From Candidatus Auribacterota bacterium (lineage in GTDB: Bacteria; Auribacterota; JAFGBW01): 15,780 nt of DNA. Within the stretch, counting starts at the first letter, position 1, and every line of letters begins with the position of its first letter. The DNA is taken from NCBI GenBank assembly GCA_016932965.1, contig JAFGBW010000271.1:1-15780 (forward strand), read 5' to 3'. The notes under the pieces were generated by a model. It did not search any database. It had not been told where the DNA came from and saw only the letters and a program-made list of their open reading frames with translations. Below are positions 1-6,429 of this stretch, one piece after another. The position numbers and the translations under genes are program-made.

Positions 1-1476
1 AAACTGGGATATACCGCTGAGAAGATATCGGACATCATTTTTTACGCACTGGGAAGGGGGTCCCTGGAAGACAGTCCGTTTATCAACATGGCCAGTCTGA
101 AAGAAAAAGGATTTACCGGGGAACTGCTGGCCAAAATCAATCAAATACTTCCGTCGGTTTTTGATGTCCGGTTTGCTTTTAACGTGAGTACCCTGGGCAG
201 GGATTTTTGCGTCCAGGTCCTTAAAATCAGCGAAGATCAGCTGAACGATCCTCATTTTTCGGTTTTGGAATATCTGCAGTTCACCCCGGATCAGATCAAA
301 GAAGCCAATGATTATATCTGCGGCACCATGACATTAGAGGGGGCACCTCACCTCAAGGACGAACATCTGCCGATTTTTGACTGCGCCAACAAATGCGGGA
401 AATACGGCAGACGCTTCATCCGCCCCCATGCGCATATTTACATGATGGCTTCGGCTCAGCCGTTTATTTCCGGGGCCATTTCGAAAACCATCAATCTTCC
501 GCATGAAGCTTCCATAGAGGACGTCAAAGCCTCATACCTGCTTTCCTGGAAACTGGGGCTCAAAGCGATTGCGCTTTACAGGGATATGTCCAAGCTCAGC
601 CAGCCGTTGAATATTAAAACGGAGACGGAGGAATCCAAAAAGGAAACGGGTCCGGTTTCTTCTGATTTAAAAGCTCAAGGGAAGATCACGGAAAAAATCA
701 TCCATCGTTATATCGCTAAAAGAAAAAAGCTGCCTGAACGGAGAGCCGGTTACACGCAAAAGGCGAAAATGGGCGGGCACACGATTTACTTAAGGACAGG
801 GGAATATGACACAGGGGAATTGGGAGAGATATTTCTGGACATGCACCGGGAAGGGGCTGCTTTCCGGTCACTGATGAACTGTTTTGCCATTGCGGTTTCC
901 CTGGGGCTTCAGTATGGGGTGCCGCTGGAGGAATTTGTGGAGGCCTTTGTGTTCACTAAATTCGAGCCCAGCGGGATGGTGCAGGGGAACAAGCACATCA
1001 AGATGTCCACTTCAGTCATTGATTATATTTTCCGTGAGCTGGCGATCACTTATCTTGGCCGGTCGGACCTGGCCCATGTCAAACCTGAAGATCTTGAGGA
1101 GCAGGGTCCGATGAATAAAGAACCTGAATTCGAAGAAGAAGAGCTTATTTCGACCCGGATTGTCGAAGACGCAAAACAAATCCATTTGCCCTTGAAAATG
1201 AATCCGCGAGCCGTGAGCCTGGGGTTAAAAAAAGCAGAAAAAATAAAGGAAGATTCCCTTCCCGGAGGCGGAAATGGGAACGGTAACGGCAGTCATAAGG
1301 ATAAAGGAAAGACTTTGGTTTTGGAGGAAGGTCAGCAGACAAAAGTTCTGATCAAAGAAGCGCGCATGAAAGGATACGAAGGAGACCCTTGTCCTGAGTG
1401 CCAGCAGTTCACGATGGTGAGGAACGGTTCTTGTCTTAAATGCATGAACTGTGGTGCTACTTCCGGATGCTCTTAA
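1..1476 (+). CDS. nrdJ: Adenosylcobalamin-dependent (class II) ribonucleotide reductase, C-terminal part
   Basis: This is the C-terminal 491 residues of a vitamin B12-dependent ribonucleotide reductase, which reduces ribonucleotides to deoxyribonucleotides in the cytoplasm using a cobalamin-generated thiyl radical. The reading frame is open from base 1, so the true start lies to the left and the ATG at 88 is internal. Features matching the NrdJ family are the stretch with [11 protein letters not shown] near 480-515, then [12 protein letters not shown] at about 772-807, then [10 protein letters not shown] and the [10 protein letters not shown] segment at about 850-990. A Gly/Asn-rich linker (about 1261-1296) leads to a C-terminal cysteine cluster with Cys codons at 1390, 1399, 1432, 1441, 1450 and 1468. 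In this family such a tail is thought to bind zinc and shuttle reducing equivalents to the active site. It appears intact at its 3' end. The next gene starts 835 bases later, so it is not in the pilus operon. Confidence 0.93.
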   Translation, partial: KLGYTAEKISDIIFYALGRGSLEDSPFINMASLKEKGFTGELLAKINQILPSVFDVRFAFNVSTLGRDFCVQVLKISEDQLNDPHFSVLEYLQFTPDQIKEANDYICGTMTLEGAPHLKDEHLPIFDCANKCGKYGRRFIRPHAHIYMMASAQPFISGAISKTINLPHEASIEDVKASYLLSWKLGLKAIALYRDMSKLSQPLNIKTETEESKKETGPVSSDLKAQGKITEKIIHRYIAKRKKLPERRAGYTQKAKMGGHTIYLRTGEYDTGELGEIFLDMHREGAAFRSLMNCFAIAVSLGLQYGVPLEEFVEAFVFTKFEPSGMVQGNKHIKMSTSVIDYIFRELAITYLGRSDLAHVKPEDLEEQGPMNKEPEFEEEELISTRIVEDAKQIHLPLKMNPRAVSLGLKKAEKIKEDSLPGGGNGNGNGSHKDKGKTLVLEEGQQTKVLIKEARMKGYEGDPCPECQQFTMVRNGSCLKCMNCGATSGCS

Positions 1477-1876
1477 TAATCAAGAATACAGAATTCTGGA
1501 GTCAGGAGACAGAATGGCTGCAAGTTTTTTTCTGTCTTTAATTAATCCGGTAAACCACCGCCTCACGTGGCGGACTAGCCTGCTTTTCTCACAGGGTTTC
1601 GTCATGAGGTTGCGGAATGCCTGGTAGATTCGAGGATAGAAGATGAAAAACGGATGGGCATATTGCCCGTAGGACAGGTAGCCTTTGGTATGATGCAACG
1701 TACTGTAAGAATTGAAGTGATTACTTTGTGTTGGAAATAATTGGGAACCCCACCTTGGGGTGTCGAAGTCGTTTTTCATCTTCGACGCAGAAGATACCGG
1801 CAGTCTGCAACCGTAATAGAAAATAGTGTGAGAAAATGCGGGCCAGTCAAGCGGGGAGTATCTTAAAAGATAATTA

Positions 1877-2100
1877 TCACCACGAAGGGCACGAAGAGAA
1901 CGAAGAAAATTAGAAAAAATTTTGCGTTGTGAGTGTTGACTCGAAGCCTTTTATGGCGAAGAGGGACGGCTTGAGTCGCCCGCAAGGGCAAGGGCAACGA
2001 TGCCCGCAGTCCAGTTATGAGTTAACAAATAAAATCCCATTTAAACTCAACACTCATAACTTTTTATTACCCTTCGTGCTCTTCGTGTCCTTCGTGGTGA
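1877..2100. repeat. 224-bp MITE-like element with inverted period-9 'CACGAAG' arms
   Basis: The outer arms are 29 nt each (1877-1905 and 2072-2100) and are reverse complements at 27 of 29 positions. Each begins TCACCACGAAGG and repeats the unit ACGAAGnnC with a period of nine. A second inner pair, TGAGTGTTGA at 1930-1939 and its exact complement at 2047-2056, extends the inverted arrangement. The core holds small GC-rich hairpins (1978-1981/1986-1989 and 1992-1996/2001-2005). No transposase is inside. I have seen similar CACGAAG period-9 sequences scattered in environmental bacterial genomes, which suggests a non-autonomous mobile or amplified repeat. That identity is inference. The structure itself is read directly from the sequence. 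Confidence 0.7.
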
Positions 2101-2204
2101 CATCTTATAAAAAAGATGAAGGGGTTCCTATTTTAAAGCGGCTGGTTTTGCCGCAGTCTGTTTACGTTATGTGTGAAAATCGTAAAAAGTTGCCACCTAT
2201 ATTC

Positions 2205-2233
2205 TTGACAGTAGCTAAGCCTGCCGATATATT
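2205..2233 (+). promoter_or_regulatory. Predicted sigma70-type promoter of the pilus operon
   Basis: A perfect -35 box TTGACA (2205-2210) is followed after exactly 17 bases by TATATT (2228-2233), one mismatch from the consensus -10. Transcription would start near 2240, giving a leader of about 70 nt before the first pilus gene. It is the best promoter match I found in the window and the only good one upstream of 2312. This placement implies that 2312-8787 can be expressed independently of the upstream reductase gene. Confidence 0.7.
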
Positions 2234-2244
2234 CGGTTTTCAGA

Positions 2245-2290
2245 ATAATGAGGATACGGAATTTTATTAGATAATGAGGGATACAGAAAT
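2245..2290 (+). repeat. Two-copy tandem repeat in the pilus operon leader
   Basis: The sequence ATAATGAGGATACGGAAT at 2245-2262 recurs as ATAATGAGGGATACAGAAAT at 2271-2290, a period of 26 with one inserted base and small changes. It lies between the predicted transcription start and the ribosome binding site (AAAAAGGAAG, about 2295-2304) of the first gene. Its function is unknown. It could be a protein or RNA binding site, or a chance remnant of the repeat-rich upstream DNA. Confidence 0.5.
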
Positions 2291-2311
2291 ATTAAAAAAG
2301 GAAGAATCCAT

Positions 2312-2950
2312 ATGATTAAGTCAAAAAAAATACGGCAATTCATACTTCTTTTAACCATGATGTCCTTTATTTCACCTTTCTGCGGATTAGCGGCTCCTGT
2401 TCAGAAAAAGATGGAGATTTCGAAGGTGATTTACACGACAAAATCAGGGATGGCAAAATCCATGATGATTGGCGCTTCCACAGGCGGCGGATCGAATAAA
2501 GACTTCCCATGGGGAAAAATCGAAGTGGATTATTCCAGTGTGATGGAGTGGGCGGATGATGTTCAAATCAGAGTGTATGTGCTGTTGTTCAATAAGAATC
2601 AGGATAAAAAGGCACAACAGATGCAGGCTTCTCCTTTTACCATGCTTACTGGTCAGGTTGTGTACTCAAATGTTCCACAGGGCAGGGACAATAAAGCCAT
2701 GTTTTTTATTCATCCTTACGCGCTGAAAAGATATGGGGATATAAAACAGATTCATGTTGAACTTGCGCACAGAGGGCTTGTACAAAGCAAAATGGATCAG
2801 GATTTATCATCCACAAGGGAGAAGAAAGAATGGGATCTCAGGGAGTGGTGGACGCGTGTTCCTCCTTTGAGCGGTCAGATTTTAAATCATACGCAGACGC
2901 CATTTTTATTTGATTCGGATAATCCCTTAACTCTGATTAAATCCACCTGA
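2312..2950 (+). CDS. Exported pilus-associated protein, Amuc_1102-like
   Basis: This is a 212-residue protein of unknown biochemical role. A classic signal peptide occupies residues 1-27 (basic IKSKKIRQ, hydrophobic core, cleavage near LAA). The mature part is mixed beta-rich sequence with segments such as KIEVDYSSVMEWADDVQIRV and no catalytic motif I recognise. It is first in the pilus operon, behind a good ribosome binding site (AAAAAGGAAG, 8 nt before the ATG), and ends 4 nt before the PilM-like gene. Its size, signal peptide and position next to a PilM-like gene match Amuc_1102 of Akkermansia, described as a pilus-locus protein with an immunoglobulin-like fold. The family assignment rests mainly on this context. 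It may be a pilus subunit or a periplasmic accessory factor. Confidence 0.65.
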   Translation: MIKSKKIRQFILLLTMMSFISPFCGLAAPVQKKMEISKVIYTTKSGMAKSMMIGASTGGGSNKDFPWGKIEVDYSSVMEWADDVQIRVYVLLFNKNQDKKAQQMQASPFTMLTGQVVYSNVPQGRDNKAMFFIHPYALKRYGDIKQIHVELAHRGLVQSKMDQDLSSTREKKEWDLREWWTRVPPLSGQILNHTQTPFLFDSDNPLTLIKST

Positions 2951-2954
2951 TTTC

Positions 2955-4604
2955 ATGTTAAAATCGAAAACAGTTCTTGGCATCAATATCGGCACACTCA
3001 CAATCAAGTTAGTGGAAATGGAACGGAGAAAATCCGGACCTGTGATTGTGAATTACGCTGTTGCGCCGATTCCGGATGCTTTTGAACTGAATGAAAGAAA
3101 CGCTGTTGCTGAACGGAATACCCGCATCAGGGACCTCCTGAAAAGCATTTTAAAGGAAAAAAAAATCAAAGGCGAAATGGCGGCCGTTTCTGTTTCAAAC
3201 CAGTCTGTGTTCACCCGTTTCGTCAAAATGCCTTTTTCGGAAAGCAAGAAGCTGGAAAAACTGATCGCCTTTGAAGCCCAGCAGCAGATCCCCTTTCCTT
3301 TAGAAGAGGTGTCCTGGGATTATCAGGTAGTCGGGAATAAGGAGGGCGAGTCTGAAGTCCTGATTGCTGCCATCAAGCAGGATTCCCTGAATGAACAATT
3401 GCAGGTCTTTCAAAATACGCCCATCATTCCTCATATTGTTGATATTGGAGCCATGGCTTTATATTCCGCCCTTTTGCAGGGGCAGATTCAGCCCAATGAA
3501 AGAGTCATCATTCTGGACATCGGGGCCAGTCCCGCCACGCTTCTCATCCATCACCCGGAAGGATACTGGGTCAGAACGCTGCCTTATTCCAGCCTGAGTC
3601 TCACCCAGAGTCTCATGCGTAATTTTGAGTTGTCCTATGAAGAGGCCGAATCGTTGAAATTCAAGGGTTTCATCATGAATGAATCCTCGTTTTCCAGACC
3701 CTCCGATGACATCAATTACAAGATCAACCATTTGATCACCACGGGCGCCAAGAAACTCCATGCGGAAATCACCCGGACGCTGAATTTTTACAAGACACAA
3801 TTCAATGACATTGAATTTGACCGGATCATTTTAGGGGGAGGCGGCTCCCGTCTGGATGATTTAAAAGCATACTTGAGTTCCAAATTCAGGGTCACCGTGG
3901 ATTCGGCATGTCCTCTTCAGGGAATTGAAGTCAGTTCGGATCTCGATACGAAGGAAATCAGCGAGGTGGCCTATCTTTTTTCAGAAGCGGTCGGCCTGGC
4001 TCTTCGTCAGATCGGCGATTGTAAAGTCAAACTCAACCTCATGACTGTCGCGGCGAACGTGGAATCGTCCATCAAGAAATATTTAAAATATTTTTATATT
4101 TTATGCCTCATAGTGGGACTCGGTCTCGGAATGGCCAGTTTTTTTACTTATAACAAACTTCAGGATTTGTCTGCCCGGAAAGATGAGATCATTGATGAAG
4201 ACGCACGGCTTCAGAGTCTGAAAACCAAAATAAAATATGAAGCGGATAACAACGTCAAACTCGAAAGAGAAGCCAGGCTGATTAAAAGCATTTCTAAAAA
4301 TCGGAACAACTGGCTGAGATTTTATCTGAATTTGAATCTCGTGATTCCGCCCGAGATTTATTTATCCGGTTTTTCGACCTATTCTTCTGAAGGAAAGAAA
4401 ATCGAAAAATCATCCTCAAAACAGGTGCTCATATCCGGCATGGCGCCTAATAGGAGCGTCCTGGATAAATTCCAGGAAAAACTGGCCTCTTTGGAATACG
4501 TCCAGAGTGTGGAAATGCCCAAGGCCAATTTTTTACCGGACAGTTCCAATTACATTGACTTCCAGTTTTTGCTGACTCTTAACAACGATCAGGACCCTGA
4601 ATGA
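2955..4604 (+). CDS. Fused PilM-PilN type IV pilus alignment protein (Amuc_1101-like)
   Basis: The 549 residues combine two normally separate alignment-complex parts. Residues 1-355 are a PilM-type actin-like domain. The phosphate loop is VLGINIGTLTIKLVE (7-21), the second phosphate motif is VIILDIGASPATLLI (184-198), and the adenosine motif is IILGGGGSRLDD (291-302). A short KLNL segment (359-362) resembles the PilN leader that docks onto PilM. It is followed by a membrane helix at about 378-399, a coiled coil (about 400-450) and a periplasmic PilN-like domain to the end. The fusion would tether the cytoplasmic ATP-binding ring covalently to the inner membrane. I see no strong ribosome binding site, so translation is probably coupled to the gene ending 4 nt upstream. 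Its stop overlaps the next start (ATGA, 4601-4604). Amuc_1101 of Akkermansia is the closest relative I know of. Confidence 0.87.
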   Translation: MLKSKTVLGINIGTLTIKLVEMERRKSGPVIVNYAVAPIPDAFELNERNAVAERNTRIRDLLKSILKEKKIKGEMAAVSVSNQSVFTRFVKMPFSESKKLEKLIAFEAQQQIPFPLEEVSWDYQVVGNKEGESEVLIAAIKQDSLNEQLQVFQNTPIIPHIVDIGAMALYSALLQGQIQPNERVIILDIGASPATLLIHHPEGYWVRTLPYSSLSLTQSLMRNFELSYEEAESLKFKGFIMNESSFSRPSDDINYKINHLITTGAKKLHAEITRTLNFYKTQFNDIEFDRIILGGGGSRLDDLKAYLSSKFRVTVDSACPLQGIEVSSDLDTKEISEVAYLFSEAVGLALRQIGDCKVKLNLMTVAANVESSIKKYLKYFYILCLIVGLGLGMASFFTYNKLQDLSARKDEIIDEDARLQSLKTKIKYEADNNVKLEREARLIKSISKNRNNWLRFYLNLNLVIPPEIYLSGFSTYSSEGKKIEKSSSKQVLISGMAPNRSVLDKFQEKLASLEYVQSVEMPKANFLPDSSNYIDFQFLLTLNNDQDPE

Positions 4605-5353
4605 ACCAGATAAAAAAATATAAAGTGGCCGTGATACCTTTGATCTGTCTTCTTATCCTCTTGGGGGAATGCGCGGCTTACTTTTCTGTATCCGGCCGGT
4701 ATCAAACCATGTGCAAGCAGGTCGAAGATGCGTTGATTAACTTAAAGACCTATCACAAGGATCCGAAAAGCATTCCCAGTGAGAAACAACTGAAGGAGAT
4801 ACTTGACTACCGGGATGCGCTTCAGAAATTATTCAATCAGACTCTTTATACTTATAAAAGCATGGTCGTTCACGAAACTCCGTTGAAACCATTGGAATTC
4901 AAGGAAAAATTGATCAGCTTGAATGAGAATTACGGAAAATACAAAATACCCATTCAGAGCGGACTGAGTTTCAAAGAATACGTGGGGGCGATTCTTCCAT
5001 CTCCGTCTGCGCTGCCCCAATTGACCCGGCAGCTTTCCTTAGTGACTCAAATCGTGGACCTTTTGATTGAAAACCGGGTGGAAGCCATATCGGAAATAAA
5101 AAGACTGGAAGTCGACAACATAAAAAGCACCCTTTCCGATAAAGTTCTTTTTCAGGTATTTCATCTGGGATTATCCTATAAAATTGACCATAAAAATCTG
5201 CTGTCTTTTTTAAATACCATCACCCTTCTTCCCTCGCTTTGGAAAATCGAAGGTTTGAGCATCAAAAGTAATTATCAGAAAGGGGATTCTTCCATTGAGG
5301 CTCAGCTGCTTACCGTGAATTTGGATCTTTCTTTGACGGAGTATACAGAATGA
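4601..5353 (+). CDS. PilO-like inner-membrane pilus protein (Amuc_1100-like)
   Basis: A 250-residue bitopic protein. A short basic cytoplasmic N-terminus (MNQIKKYK) is followed by one membrane helix at about 9-28, a helical coiled-coil-prone segment to about 80, and a periplasmic C-terminal domain. The segment LPQLTRQLSLVTQIVDLL (about 139-156) and the alternating beta/alpha C-terminus fit the ferredoxin-like fold of PilO/GspM proteins. These form heterodimers with PilN to couple the inner-membrane machine to the secretin. It overlaps both neighbours by ATGA (4601-4604 and 5350-5353), so it is almost certainly co-translated. Amuc_1100 of Akkermansia occupies the equivalent slot. Sequence similarity within this family is weak, so the call rests on topology and context. 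Confidence 0.75.
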   Translation: MNQIKKYKVAVIPLICLLILLGECAAYFSVSGRYQTMCKQVEDALINLKTYHKDPKSIPSEKQLKEILDYRDALQKLFNQTLYTYKSMVVHETPLKPLEFKEKLISLNENYGKYKIPIQSGLSFKEYVGAILPSPSALPQLTRQLSLVTQIVDLLIENRVEAISEIKRLEVDNIKSTLSDKVLFQVFHLGLSYKIDHKNLLSFLNTITLLPSLWKIEGLSIKSNYQKGDSSIEAQLLTVNLDLSLTEYTE

Positions 5354-6372
5354 AATTTTCCTTATCCATTGAGCGGATTCTTCAGGGGGCAGTCGGTATT
5401 GTTTTTTGTATGTGCACCGTATTTGCGTACCGTGCCATTGTTGCCAGTCCCCCTGATACCGCCTGGAACAAGGTGGAATCCAGCTGGCAGGGAAACAAGG
5501 AAGGGGAAAATATGATCAAGGCGCTGGATAAAAATCTGGAGAGAATCAGACAGCCCGAAGTGCTTGTGACAGAAGAAAAAATCAGCAATTTGAGGAATGT
5601 TTTCACCCCCCCATTAGTCAATCCTAATCCTAAAGACTGGTTTTGCGAGGAATGCGGAGGAGCCAACAAAGGGGATATGATGGTCTGCAGGCATTGCGGT
5701 GCCATACGGCCGCCTTCTGAAGATATTGACAGTGATAATGACGGTATGCCTGATTATTGGGAGGTAAAATACGGTTTTGATCCGCAGGATCCGTCCGACG
5801 CCAGTCTGGACGCGGATAATGACGGCAGTTCCAATGTGGAAGAATACAGAAAAGGAACCAATCCCCGCGGAGGATCAGAGCCGGTAGAGCAGTCGCTTCC
5901 GTTTTATCTTGTTAAAACTTATCAGAAACCTATTCAGATCCTTTTCATGGGCTATATTCTTCATCCGGATGGTCATTATGCAATAGAAATCAACTGGGCC
6001 GGAAGAACGGAGTTTTACAAATTAGGTGATGAAGTGAGAGGGTATGAGATCAAGGAATTTAATAAAGTGATTGAGGACAAACCGATGCCAACAGGCGTTA
6101 TACTTTCGGTGGACAAATCATACATTGTATGTCAAAAGAAGAAATTTCCCCCTAAAACTTTTATCAAACAGCAGCTGGTCACGGACAATGATGTTTTTGC
6201 AAAAGTCCGTTTTACCGAAGATCAGGAACCCATAGAAGTTAACATCGATTCGGTGATTGAACCGCCGGGAAGCGGAAAAATGTTTAAAGTGACAGACATA
6301 GGATTAACTCCCCAAAAGATTATTGTTGTCGATGAAACAAAAAAAACATACACTGTCCGTATAGAAAAATAA
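5350..6372 (+). CDS. PilP-position pilus protein with zinc ribbon and calcium-loop repeats (Amuc_1099-like)
   Basis: A 340-residue protein anchored by an N-terminal membrane helix (about 10-31). A linker follows, then a four-cysteine ribbon with Cys at 99, 102, 113 and 116 (CEEC and CRHC). After that come two 12-residue acidic loops of the DxDxDG type, at 127-138 (DSDNDGMPDYWE) and 154-165 (DADNDGSSNVEE), ending in the YRKGTNP signature typical of thrombospondin type-3-like calcium repeats. The C-terminal half (about 184-340) is beta-rich, with YAIEINWAGRTEFYKLGDEV resembling the beta domain of PilP/GspC proteins that contact the secretin. Its place between the PilO-like gene and the secretin supports a linker role. 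The ribbon and calcium loops are unusual for a PilP. Metal binding is inferred from spacing only. Translation is coupled by ATGA overlap. Confidence 0.72.
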   Translation: MKFSLSIERILQGAVGIVFCMCTVFAYRAIVASPPDTAWNKVESSWQGNKEGENMIKALDKNLERIRQPEVLVTEEKISNLRNVFTPPLVNPNPKDWFCEECGGANKGDMMVCRHCGAIRPPSEDIDSDNDGMPDYWEVKYGFDPQDPSDASLDADNDGSSNVEEYRKGTNPRGGSEPVEQSLPFYLVKTYQKPIQILFMGYILHPDGHYAIEINWAGRTEFYKLGDEVRGYEIKEFNKVIEDKPMPTGVILSVDKSYIVCQKKKFPPKTFIKQQLVTDNDVFAKVRFTEDQEPIEVNIDSVIEPPGSGKMFKVTDIGLTPQKIIVVDETKKTYTVRIEK

Positions 6373-6429
6373 ATGTCAAATGGTTATCATATAGTTTTTA
6401 TTAAGTAGTTTATAGAAGAGGAGGAATTC

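Larger units (their letters stand above)
1477..2311. other. 835-bp gene-poor interval with hairpins, inverted-repeat element and promoter
   Basis: I see no convincing gene here. From left to right it holds a self-similar AGAATTCT-containing stretch right after the reductase stop, and four short hairpins: stems at 1558-1562/1569-1573, 1656-1660/1664-1668, 1747-1751/1757-1761 and 1762-1768/1780-1786. Next come a 224-bp inverted-repeat element (1877-2100), a sigma70-like promoter (2205-2233) and a short tandem repeat in the leader of the next gene. Open frames exist at 1480-1779 (minus) and 1929-2270 (plus). They lack convincing ribosome binding sites and are built largely from these repeats, so I do not call them. 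Confidence 0.75.

Noticed and set aside
1480-1779. 99-codon open frame on the minus strand
   Set aside because: No good ribosome binding site, runs through several hairpins and ends in repeat-like sequence. I recognise no family. It could be a transposon remnant but I cannot support a gene.
1877-2100. CRISPR array
   Set aside because: The CACGAAG units have a nine-base period without spacers and occur as inverted arms, not as direct repeats separated by unique spacers.
1929-2270. 113-codon open frame on the plus strand
   Set aside because: Its middle is the translated inverted repeat (FVLFVSFVV) and it spans the promoter of the pilus operon, so it is an artefact of the repeat.
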